DNA of 64,000 nt from Lineus longissimus. Its lineage: Eukaryota; Nemertea; Pilidiophora; Heteronemertea; Lineidae. The position numbers were made by a program, and so were the translations under genes. The notes below the pieces were generated by a model. The model was given only the letters and a program-made list of their open reading frames with translations, was not told where the DNA came from and did no database searches. The first letter of the stretch is position 1. Each line of letters starts with the position of its first letter. The stretch lies in the NCBI RefSeq assembly GCF_910592395.1, contig NC_088320.1, forward strand, positions 15,624,501 to 15,688,500. The letters run 5' to 3'. Positions 33,251 through 45,700 of the stretch are shown here, piece by piece.

Positions 33251-36200
33251 ATGAAAGAAAATCATGCCAATTCTTCCTCAAAAGCAAAGAAAGGCACTCG
33301 GTTCTTCCTACGAATGAAAGAAATCATGCCAATTCTTCCTCAAAAGCAAAGAAAGGCACTCGGTTCTTCCTAGAATGAAAGAAATCATGCCAATTCTTCC
33401 TCAAAAGCAAAGAAAGGCACTCGGTTCTTCCTACGAATGAAAGAAATCATGCCAATTCTTCCTCAAAAGCAAAGAAAGGCACTCGGTTCTTCCTACGAAT
33501 GAAAGAAATCATGCCAATTATTCCTCAAAAGCAAAGAAAGGCACTCGGTTCTTCCTACGAATGAAAGAAATCATGCCAATTCTTCCTCAAAAGCAAAGAA
33601 AGGCACTCGGTTCTTCCTAGGAATGAAAGAAATCATGCCCTTTCTTCCTCAAAAGCAAAGAAATGCTCTCGGTTCTTCCTATGAATGAAAGAAATCATGC
33701 CAATTCTTCCTCAAAAGCAAAGAAAGGCACTCGGTTCTTCCTATGAATGAAAGAAATCATGCCAATTCTTCCTCAAAAGCAAAGAAAGGCACTCGGTTCT
33801 TCCTATGTATGAAAGAAATCATGCCAATTCTTCCTCAAAAGCAAAGAAAGGCACTCGGTTCTTCCTACAAATGAAAGAAATCATGCCAATTCTTCCTCAA
33901 AAGCAAAGAAAGGCTCTCGGTTCTTCCTACGAATGAAAGAAATCATGCCAATTCTTCCTCAAAAGAAAAGAAAGGCACTCGGTTCTTCCTACGAATGAAA
34001 GTAATCATGCCAATTCTTCCTCAAAAGCAAAGAAAAGCTCTCGGTTATTCCTACGAATGAAAGAAATCATGCCAATTTTTCCTCAAAAGCAAAGAAAGGC
34101 ACTCAGGTTCTTCCTACGAATGAAAGAAATCATGCCAATTCTTACTCAAAAGCAAAGAAAGGCACTCGGTTTTTCCTACGAATGAAAGAAATCATGCCAA
34201 TTCTTCCTCAAAAGCAAAGAAAGGCTCTCGGTTCTTCCTACGAATGAAAGAAATCATGCCAATTCTTACTCAAAAGCAAAAAAAGGCACTCGGTTCTTCC
34301 TACGAATGAAAGAAATCATGCCAATTCTTCCTCAAAAGAAAAGAAAGGCACTCGGTTCTTCCTACGAATGAAAGAAATCATGCCAATTCTTCCTCAAAAG
34401 CAAAGAAAGGCACTCGATTCTTCCTACGAACGAAAGAAATCATGCCAATTCTTCCTCAAAAGCAAAGAAAGGCACTCGGTTCTTCCTACGAATGAAAGAA
34501 ATCATGCCAATTCTTCCTCAGAAGCAAAGAAAGGCACTCGGTTCTTCCTACGAATGAACGAAATCATGCCCTTTCTTCCTCAAAAGCAAAGAAAGGCACT
34601 CGGTTCTTCCTACGAATGAAAGAAATCATGCCAATTCTTCCTCAAAAGCAAAGAAAGGCACTCGGTTCTTCCTATGAATGAAAGAAATCATGCCAATTCT
34701 TCCTCAAAAGCAAAGAAAGGCACTCGGTTCTTCCTACGAATGAAAGAAATCATGCCAATTCTTCCTCAAAAGCAAAGAAAGGCACTAGGTTCTTCCTACG
34801 AATGAAAGAAATCATGCCAATTCTTCTTCAAAAGCAAAGAAAGGCACTCGGTTCTTCCTACGAATGAAAAAAATCATGCCAATTCTTCCTCAAAAGCAAA
34901 GAAAGGCACTCGGTTCTTCCTACGAATAAAAGAAATCATGCCAATTCTTCCTCAAAAGCAAAGAAAGGCACTCGGTTCTTCCTACGAATGAAAGAAATCA
35001 TGCCAATTCTTCCTCAAAAGCAAAGAAAGGCACTCGGTTCTTCCTACGAATGAAAGAAATCATGCCAATTCTTCCTCAAAAGCAAAGAAAGGCACTCGGT
35101 TCTTCCTACGAATGAAAGTAATCATGCCAATTCTTCCTCAAAAGCAAAGAAAGGCACTCGGTTCTTCCTACGAATGAAAGAAATCATGCCAATTCTTCCT
35201 CAAAAGCAAAGAAAGGCACTCGGTTCTTCCTACGAATGAAAGAAATCATGCCAATTCTTCCTCAAAAGCAAAGAAAGGCTCTCGGTTCTTCCTATGAATG
35301 AAAGAAATCATGCCAATTCTTCCTCAAAAGCAAAGAAAGGCACTCGGTTCTTCCTATGAATGAAAGAAATCATGCCAATTCTTCCTCAAAGGCAAAGAAA
35401 GGCACTCGGTTCTTCCTATGTATGAAAGAAATCATGCCAATTCTTCCTCAAAAGCAAATAAAGGCACTCGGTTCTTCCTACAAATGAAAGAAATCATGCC
35501 AATTCTTCCTCAAAAGCAAAGAAAGGCTCTCGGTTCTTCCTACGAATGAAAGAAATCATGCCAATTCTTCCTCAAAAGAAAAGAGAGGCACTCGGTTCTT
35601 CCTACGAATGAAAGTAATCATGCCAATTCTTCCTCAAAAGCAAAGAAAAGCTCTCGGTTATTCCTACGAATGAAAGAAATCATGCCAATTTTTCCTCAAA
35701 AGCAAAGAAAGGCACTCAGGTTCTTCCTACGAATGAAAGAAATCATGCCAATTCTTCCTCAGAAGCAAAGAAAGGCACTCGGTTCTTCCTACGAATGAAC
35801 GAAATCATGCCCTTTCTTCCTCAAAAGCAAAGAAAGGCACTCGGTTCTTCCTACGAATGAAAGAAATCATGCCAATTCTTCCTCAAAAGCAAAGAAAGGC
35901 ACTCGGTTCTTCCTATGAATGAAAGAAATCATGCCAATTCTTCCTCAAAAGCAAAGAAAGGCACTCGGTTCTTCCTACGAATGAAAGAAATCATGCCAAT
36001 TCTTCCTCAAAAGCAAAGAAAGGCACTAGGTTCTTCCTACGAATGAAAGAAATCATGCCAATTCTTCCTCAAAAGCAAAGAAAGGCACTCGGTTCTTCCT
36101 ACGAATGAAAGTAATCATGCCAATTCTTCCTCAAAAGCAAAGAAAGGCTCTCGGTTCTTCCTACGAATGAAAGAAATCATGCCAATTCTTCCTCAAAAGC

Positions 36201-39200
36201 AAAGAAAGGCTCTCGGTTCTTCCTACGAATGAAAGAAATCATGCCAATTCTTACTCAAAAGCAAAGAAAGGCACTCGATTCTTCCTACGAATGAAAGAAA
36301 TCATGCCAATTATTCCTCAAAAGCAAAGAAAGGCACTCGGTTCTTCCTACGAATGAAAGAAATCATGCCAATTCTTCCTCAAAAGCAAAGAAAGGCACTC
36401 GGTTCTTCCTACGAATGAAAGAAATCATGCCCTTTCTTCCTCAAAAGCAAAGAAAGGCACTCGGTTCTTCCTAGGAATGAAAGAAATCATGCCAATTCTT
36501 CCTCAAAAGCAAAGAAAGGCACTCGGTTCTTCCTACGAATGAAAGAAATCATGCCAATTCTTCCTCAAAAGCAAAGAAAGGCACTCGATTCTTCCTACGA
36601 ATGAAAGAAATCATGCCAATTCTTCCTCAAAAGTAAAGAAAGGCACTCGGTTCTTCCTAGGAATGAAAGAAATCATGCCCTTTCTTCCTCAAAAGCAAAG
36701 AAAGGCACTCGGTTCTTCCTACGAATGAAAGAAATCATGCCAATTCTTCCTCAAAAGCAAAGAAAGGCACTCGGTTCTTCCTACGAATGAAAGAAATCAT
36801 GCCAATTCTTCCTCAAAAGCAAAGAAAGGCACTCGGTTCTTCCTACGAATGAAAGAAATCATGCCAATTCTTCCTCAAAAGCAAAGAAAGGCACTCGGTT
36901 CTTCCTACGAATGAAAGAAATCATGCCAATTCTTCCTCAAAAGCAAAGAAAGGCTCTCGGTTCTTCCTATGAATGAAAGAAATCATGCCAATTCTTCCTC
37001 AAAAGCAAAGAAAGGCACTCGGTTCTTCCTATGAATGAAAGAAATCATGCCAATTCTTCCTCAAAGGCAAAGAAAGGCACTCGGTTCTTCCTATGTATGA
37101 AAGAAATCATGCCAATTCTTCCTCAAAAGCAAATAAAGGCACTCGGTTCTTCCTACAAATGAAAGAAATCATGCCAATTCTTCCTCAAAAGCAAAGAAAG
37201 GCTCTCGGTTCTTCCTACGAATGAAAGAATCATGCCAATTCTTCCTCAAAAGAAAAGAGAGGCACTCGGTTCTTCCTACGAATGAAAGTAATCATGCCAA
37301 TTCTTCCTCAAAAGCAAAGAAAAGCTCTCGGTTATTCCTACGAATGAAAGAAATCATGCTAATTTTTCCTCAAAAGCAAAGAAAGGCACTCAGGTTCTTC
37401 CTACGAATGAAAGAAATCATGCCAATTCTTACTCAAAAGCAAAGAAAGGCACTCGGTTTTTCCTACGAATGAAAGAAATCATGCCAATTCTTCCTCAAAA
37501 GCAAAGAAAGGCACTCGGTTCTTCCTACGAATGAAAGTAATCATGCCAATTCTTCCTCAAAAGCAAAGAAAGGCTCTCGGTTCTTCCTACGAATGAAAGA
37601 AATCATGCCAATTCTTCCTCAAAAGCAAAGAAAGGCTCTCGGTTCTTCCTACGAATGAAAGAAATCATGCCAATTCTTACTCAAAAGCAAAGAAAGGCAC
37701 TCGATTCTTCCTACGAATGAAAGAAATCATGCCAATTACTCCTCAAAAGCAAAGAAAGGCACTCGGTTCTTCCTACGAATGAAAGAAATCATGCCAATTC
37801 TTCCTCAAAAGCAAAGAAAGGCACTCGGTTCTTCCTACGAATGAAAGAAATCATGCCCTTTCTTCCTCAAAAGCAAAGAAAGGCACTCGGTTCTTCCTAC
37901 GAATGAAAGAAATCATGCCAATTCTTCCTCAAAAGCAAAGAATGGCACTCGGTTCTTCCTACGAATGAAAGAAATCATGCCAATTCTTCCTCAAAAGCAA
38001 AGAAAGGCTCTCGGTTCTTCCTATGAATGAAAGAAATCATGCCAATTCTTCCTCAAAAGCAAAGAAAGGCACTCGGTTCTTCCTATGAATGAAAGAAATC
38101 ATGCCAATTCTTCCTCAAAGGCAAAGAAAGGCACTCGGTTCTTCCTATGTATGAAAGAAATCATGCCAATTCTTCCTCAAAAGCAAATAAAGTCACTCGG
38201 TTCTTCCTACAAATGAAAGAAATCATGCCAATTCTTCCTCAAAAGCAAAGAAAGGCTCTCGGTTCTTCCTACGAATGAAAGAAATCATGCCAATTCTTCC
38301 TCAAAAGCAGTGAAAGGCACTCGGTTCTTCCTACGAATGAAAGTAATCATGCCAATTCTTCCTCAAAAGCAAAGAAAAGCTCTCGGTTATTCCTACGAAT
38401 GAAAGAAATCATGCCAATTTTTCCTCAAAAGCAAAGAAAGGCACTCAGGTTCTTCCTACAAATGAAAGAAATCATGCCAATTCTTACTCAAAAGCAAAGA
38501 AAGGCACTCGGTTTTTCCTACGAATGAAAGAAATCATGCCAATTCTTCCTCAAAAGCAAAGAAAGGCTCTCGGTTCTTCCTACGAATGAAAGAAATCATG
38601 CCAATTCTTACTCAAAAGCAAAAAAAGGCACTCGGTTCTTCCTACGAATGAAAGAAATCATGCCAATTCTTCTTCAAAAGAAAAGAAAGGCACTCGGTTC
38701 TTCCTACGAATGAAAGAAATCATGCCAATTCTTCCTCAAAAGCAAAGAAAGGCACTCGTTTCTTCCTATGAATGAAAGAAATCATGCCAATTCTTCCTCA
38801 AAAGCAAAGAAAGGCACTCGGTTCTTCCTATTTATGAAAGAAATCATGCCAATTCTTCCTCAAAAGCAAAGAAGGCACTCGGTTCTTCCTACAAATGAAA
38901 GAAATCATGCCAATTCTTCCTCAAAAGCAAAGAAAGGCTCTCGGTTCTTCCTACGAATGAAAGAAATCATGCCAATTCTTCCTCAAAAGAAAAGAAAGGC
39001 ACTCGGTTCTTCCTACGAATGAAAGTAATCATGCCAATTCTTCCTCAAAAGCAAAGAAAGGCTCTCGGTTATTCCTACGAATGAAAGAAATCATGCCAAT
39101 TCTTCCTCAAAAGCAAAGAAAGGCTCCCGGTTCTTCCTACGAATGAAAGAAATCAAGCCAATTCTTCCTCAAAAGCAAAGAAAGGCACTCAGGTTCTTCC

Positions 39201-39799
39201 TACGAATGAAAGAAATCATGCCAATTCTTACTCAAAAGCAAAGAAAGGCACTCGGTTCTTCCTACGAATGAAAGAAATCATGCCAATTCTTCCTCAAAAG
39301 CAAAGAAAGGCTCTCGGTTCTTCCTACGAATGAAAGAAATCATGCCAATTCTTACTCAAAAGCAAAAAAAGGCACTCGGTTCTTCCTACGAATGAAAGAA
39401 ATCATGCCAATTCTTCCTCAAAAGCAAAGAAAGGCACTCGGTTCTTCCTATTTATGAAAGAAATCATGCCAATTCTTCCTCAAAAGCAAAGAAAGGCACT
39501 CGGTTCTTCCTACAAATGAAAGAAATCATGCCAATTCTTCCTCAAAAGCAAAGAAAGGTTCTCGGTTCTTCCTACGAATGAAAGAAGTCAAGCCAATTCT
39601 TCCTCAAAAGCAAAGAAAGGCACTCAGGTTCTTCCTACGAATGAAAGAAATCATGCCAATTCTTACTCAAAAGCAAAGAAAGGCACTCGGTTCTTCCTAC
39701 GAATGAAAGAAATCATGCCAATTCTTCCTCAAAAGCAAAGCAAGGCTCTCGGTTCTTCCTACGAATGAAAGAAATCATGCCAATTCTTCCTCAAAAGCA

Positions 39800-42700
39800 A
39801 AGAAAGGCACTCGGTTCTTCCTATTTATGAAAGAAATCATGCCAATTCTTCCTCAAAAGCAAAGAAAGGCACTCAGTTCTTCCTACAAATGAAAGAAATC
39901 ATGCCAATTCTTCCTCAAAAGCAAAGAAAGGCTCTCGGTTCTTCCTACGAATGAAAGAAATCATGCCAATTCTTCCTCAAAAGAAAAGAAAGGCACTCGG
40001 TTCTTCCTACGAATGAAAGTAATCATGCCAATTCTTCCTCAAAAGCAAAGAAAGGCTCTCGGTTATTCCTACGAATGAAAGAAATCATGCCAATTCTTCC
40101 TCAAAAGCAAAGAAAGGCTCCCGGTTCTTCCTACGAATGAAAGAAGTCGAGCCAATTCTTCCTCAAAAGCAAAGAAAGGCACTCAGGTTCTTCCTACGAA
40201 TGAAAGAAATCATGCCAATTCTTACTCAAAAGCAAAGAAAGGCACTCGGTTCTTCCTACGAATGAAAGAAATCATGCCAATTCTTCCTCAAAAGCAAAGA
40301 AAGGCTCTCGGTTCTTCCTACGAATGAAAGAAATCATGCCAATTCTTACTCAAAAGCAAAAAAAGGCACTCGGTTCTTCCTACGAATGAAAGAAACCATG
40401 CCAATTCTTCCTCAAAAAGAAAGAAAGGCACTCGGTTCTTCCTATGAATGAAATAAATCATGCCAATTCTTCCTCAAAAGCAAAGAAAGGCACTCGGTTC
40501 TTCCTATGAATGAAAGAAATCATGCCAATTCTTCCTCAAAAGCAGTGAAAGGCACTCGGTTCTTCCTATGAATGAAAGAAATCATGCCAATTCTTCCTCA
40601 AAAGCAGTGAAAGGCACTCGGTTCTTCCTATGAATGAAAGAAATCATGCCAATTCTTCCTCAAAAGCAGAGAAAGGCACTTGGTTCTTCCTATGAATGAA
40701 AGAAATCATGCCAATTCTTCCTCAAAATCAGAGAAAGGCTCTCGGTTCTTCCTACGAATGAAAGAAATCATGCCAATTCTTCCTCAAAAGCAAAGAAAGG
40801 CACTCGGTTCTTCCTACGAATGAAAGAAATCATGCCAATTCTTCCTCAAAAGCAAAGAAAGGCACTCGGTTCTTCCTACGAATGAAAGAAATCATGCCAA
40901 TTCTTCCTCAAAAGCAAAGAAAGGCTCTCGGTTCTTCCTATGAATGAAAGAAATCATGCCAATTCTTCCTCAAAAGCAAAGAAAGGCTCTCGGTTCTTCC
41001 TATGAATGAAAGAAATCATGCCAATTCTTCCTCAAAAGCAAAGAAAGGCACTCGGTTCTTCCTATGAATGAAAGAAATCATGCCAATTCTTCCTCAAAAG
41101 CAAAGAAAGGCACTCGGTTCTTCCTATTTATGAAAGAAATCATGCCAATTCTTCCTCAAAAGCAAAGAAAGGCACTCGGTTCTTCCTACAAATGAAAGAA
41201 ATCATGCCAATTCTTCCTCAAAAGCAAAGAAAGGCTCTCGGTTCTTCCTACGAATAAAAGAAATCATGCCAATTCTTCCTCAAAAGAAAAGAAAGGCACT
41301 CGGTTCTTCCCACGAATGAAAGTAATCATGCCAATTCTTCCTCAAAAGCAAAGAAAGGCTCTCGGTTATTCCTACGAATGAAAGAAATCATGCCAATTCT
41401 TCCTCAAAAGCAAAGAAAGGCTCTCGGTTCTTCCTACGAATGAAAGAAGTCAAGCCAATTCTTCCTCAAAAGCAAAGAAAGGCACTCAGGTTCTTCCTAC
41501 GAATGAAAGAAATCATGCCAATTCTTACTCAAAAGCAAAGAAAGGCACTCGGTTCTTCCTACGAATGAAAGAAATCATGCCAATTCTTCCTCAAAAGCAA
41601 AGCAAGGCTCTCGGTTCTTCCTACGAATGAAAGAAATCATGCCAATTCTTACTCAAAAGCAAAAAAAGGCACTCGGTTCTTCCTACGAATGAAAGAAATC
41701 ATGCCAATTCTTCCTCAAAAGCAAAGAAAGGCACTCGGTTCTTCCTATGAATGAAAGAAATCATGCCAATTCTTCCTCAAAAGCAGTGAAAGGCACTCGG
41801 TTCTTCCTATGAATGAAAGAAATCATGCCAATTCTTCCTCAAAAGCAGTGAAAGGCACTCGGTTCTTCCTATGAATGAAAGAAATCATGCCAATTCTTCC
41901 TCAAAAGCAGTGAAAGGCACTCGGTTCTTCCTATGAATGAAAGAAATCATGCCAATTCTTCCTCAAAAGCAGAGAAAGGCACTTGGTTCTTCCTATGAAT
42001 GAAAGAAATCATGCCAATTCTTCCTCAAAATCAGAGAAAGGCTCTCAGTTCTTCCTACGAATGAAAGAAATCATGCCAATTCTTCCTCAAAAGCAAAGAA
42101 AGGCACTCGGTTCATCCTACGAATGAAAGAAATCATGCCAATTCTTCCTCAAAAGCAAAGAAAGGCACTCGGTTCTTCCTACGAATGAAAGAAATCATGC
42201 CAATTCATCCTCAAAAGCAAAGAAAGGCTCTCGGTTCTTCCTATGAATGAAAGAAATCATGCCAATTCTTCCTCAGAAGCAAAGAAAGGCTCTCGGTTCT
42301 TCCTATGAATGAAAGAAATCATGCCAATTCTTCCTCAAAAGCAAAGAAAGGCACTCGGTTCTTCCTACGAATGAAAGAAATCATGCCAATTCTTCCTCAA
42401 AAGCAAAGAAAGGCACTCGGTTCTTCCTATTTATGAAAGAAATCATGCCAATTCTTCCTCAAAAGCAAAGAAAGGCACTCGGTTCTTCCTACAAATGAAA
42501 GAAATCATGCCAATTCTTCCTCAAAAGCAAAGAAAGGCTCTCGGTTCTTCCTACGAATGAAAGAAATCATGCCAATTCTTCCTCAAAAGAAAAGAAAGGC
42601 ACTCGGTTCTTCCTACGAATGAAAGTAATCATGCCAATTCTTCCTCAAAAGCAAAGAAAGGCTCTCGGTTATTCCTACGAATGAAAGAAATCATGCCAAT

Positions 42701-45700
42701 TCTTCCTCAAAAGCAAAGAAAGGCTCTCGGTTCTTCCTACGAATGAAAGAAGTCAAGCCAATTCTTCCTTAAAAGCAAAGAAAGGCACTCAGGTTCTTCC
42801 TACGAATGAAAGAAATCATGCCAATTCTTACTCAAAAGCAAAGAAAGGCACTCGGTTCTTCCTACGAATGAAAGAAATCATGCCAATTCTTCCTCAAAAG
42901 CAAAGCAAGGCTCTCGGTTCTTCCTACGAATGAAAGAAATCATGCCAATTCTTACTCAAAAGCAAAAAAAGGCACTCGGTTCTTCCTACGAATGAAAGAA
43001 ATCATGCCAATTCTTCCTCAAAAGAAAAGAAAGGCACTCGGTTCTTCCTATGAATGAAAGAAATCATGCCAATTCTTCCTCAAAAGCAGTGAAAGGCACT
43101 CGGTTCTTCCTATGAATGAAAGAAATCATGCCAATTCTTCCTCAAAAGCAGTGAAAGGCACTCGGTTCTTCCTATGAATGAAAGAAATCATGCCAATTCT
43201 TCCTCAAAAGCAGAGAAAGGCACTCGGTTCTTCCTATGAATGAAAGAAATCATGCCAATTCTTCCTCAAAAGCAGAGAAAGGCTCTCGGTTCTTCCTATG
43301 AATGAAAGAAATCATGCCAATTCATCCTCAAAAGCAAAGAAAGGCTCTCGGTTCTTCCTATGAATGAAAGAAATCATGCCAATTCTTCCTCAAAAGCAAA
43401 GAAAGGCTCTCGGTTCTTCCTACGAATGAAAGAAATCATGCCAATTCTTCCTCAAAAGCAAAAAAAGGCACTCGGTTCTTCCTATGAATGAAAGAAATCA
43501 TGCCAATTCTTCCCCAAAAGCAAAGAAAGGCACTCGGTTCTTCCTACGAATGAAAGAAATCATGCCAATTCTTCCTCAAAAGCAAAGAAAGGCACTCGGT
43601 TCTTCCTACGAATGAAAGAAATCATGCCAGTTCTTCCTCAAAAGCAAAGAAAGGCACTCGATTCTTCCTACGAATGAAAGAAATCATGCCAATTCTTCCT
43701 CAAAAGCAAAGAAAGGCACTTGGTTCTTCCTACGAATGAAAGAAATCATGCCAATTCTTCCTCAAAAGCAAAGAAAGGCACTCGGTTCTTCCTATGAATG
43801 AAAGAAATCATGCCCTTTCTTCCTCAAAAGCAAAGAAAGGCACTCGGTTCTTCCTATGAATGAAAGAAATCATGCCAATTCTTCCTCAAAAGCAAAGAAA
43901 GGCACTCGGTTCTTCCTATGAATGAAAGAAATCATGCCAATTCTTCCTCAAAAGCAAAGAAAGGCTCTCGGTTCTTCCTATGAATGAAAGAAATCATGCC
44001 AATTCTTCCTCAAAAGCAAAGAAAGGCTCTCGGTTCTTCCTATGAATGAAAGAAATCATGCCAATTCTTCCTCAAAAGCAAAGAAAGGCACTCGGTTCTT
44101 CCTATGAATGAAAGAAATCATGCCAATTCTTCCTCAAAAGCAAAGAAAGGCACTCGGTTCTTCCTATGAATGAAAGAAATCATGCCAATTCTTCCTCAAA
44201 AGCAGTGAAAGGCACTCGGTTCTTCCTATGAATGAAAGAAATCATGCCAATTCTTCCTCAAAAGCAGAGAAAGGCACTTGGTTCTTCCTATGAATGAAAG
44301 AAATCATGCCAATTCTTCCTCAAAATAAGAGAAAGGCTCTCAGTTCTTCCTACGAATGAAAGAAATCATGCCAATTCTTCCTCAAAAGCAAAGAAAGGCA
44401 CTCGGTTCTTCCTACGAATGAAAGAAATCATGCCAATTCTTCCTCAAAAGCAAAGAAAGGCACTCGGTTCTTCCTACGAATGAAAGAAATCATGCCAATT
44501 CTTCCTCAAAAGCAAAGAAAGGCTCTCGGTTCTTCCTATGAATGAAAGAAATCATGCCAATTCTTCCTCAGAAGCAAAGAAAGGCTCTCGGTTCTTCCTA
44601 TGAATGAAAGAAATCATGCCAATTCTTCCTCAAAAGCAAAGAAAGGCACTCGGTTCTTCCTATGAATGAAAGAAATCATGCCAATTCTTCCTCAAAAGCA
44701 AAGAAAGGCACTCGGTTCTTCCTATGAATGAAAGAAATCATGCCCTTTCTTCCTCAAAAGCAAAGAAAGGCACTCGGTTCTTCCTATGAATGAAAGAAAT
44801 CATGCCAATTCTTCCTCAAAAGCAAAGAAAGGCACTCGGTTCTTCCTATGAATGAAAGAAATCATGCCAATTCTTCCTTAAAAGCAAAGAAAGGCTCTCG
44901 GTTCTTCCTATGAATGAAAGAAATCATGCCAATTCTTCCTCAAAAGCAAAGAAAGGCTCTCGGTTCTTCCTATGAATGAAAGAAATCATGCCAATTCTTC
45001 CTCAAAAGCAAAGAAAGGCACTCGGTTCTTCCTATGAATGAAAGAAATCATGCCAATTCTTCCTCAAAAGCAAAGAAAGGCACTCGGTTCTTCCTATGAA
45101 TGAAAGAAATCATGCCAATTCTTCCTCAAAAGCAGTGAAAGGCACTCGGTTCTTCCTATGAATGAAAGAAATCATGCCAATTCTTCCTCAAAAGCAGAGA
45201 AAGGCACTTGGTTCTTCCTATGAATGAAAGAAATCATGCCAATTCTTCCTCAAAATCAGAGAAAGGCTCTCAGTTCTTCCTACGAATGAAAGAAATCATG
45301 CCAATTCTTCCTCAAAAGCAAAGAAAGGCACTCGGTTCTTCCTACGAATGAAAGAAATCATGCCAATTCTTCCTCAAAAGCAAAGAAAGGCACTCGGTTC
45401 TTCCTACGAATGAAAGAAATCATGCCAATTCTTCCTCAAAAGCAAAGAAAGGCTCTCGGTTCTTCCTATGAATGAAAGAAATCATGCCAATTCTTCCTCA
45501 AAAGCAAAGAAAGGCTCTCGGTTCTTCCTATGAATGAAAGAAATCATGCCAATTCTTCCTCAAAAGCAAAGAAAGGCACTCGGTTCTTCCTATGAATGAA
45601 AGAAATCATGCCAATTCTTCCTCAAAAGCAAAGAAAGGCACTCGGTTCTTCCTATTTATGAAAGAAATCATGCCAATTCTTCCTCAAAAGCAAAGAAAGG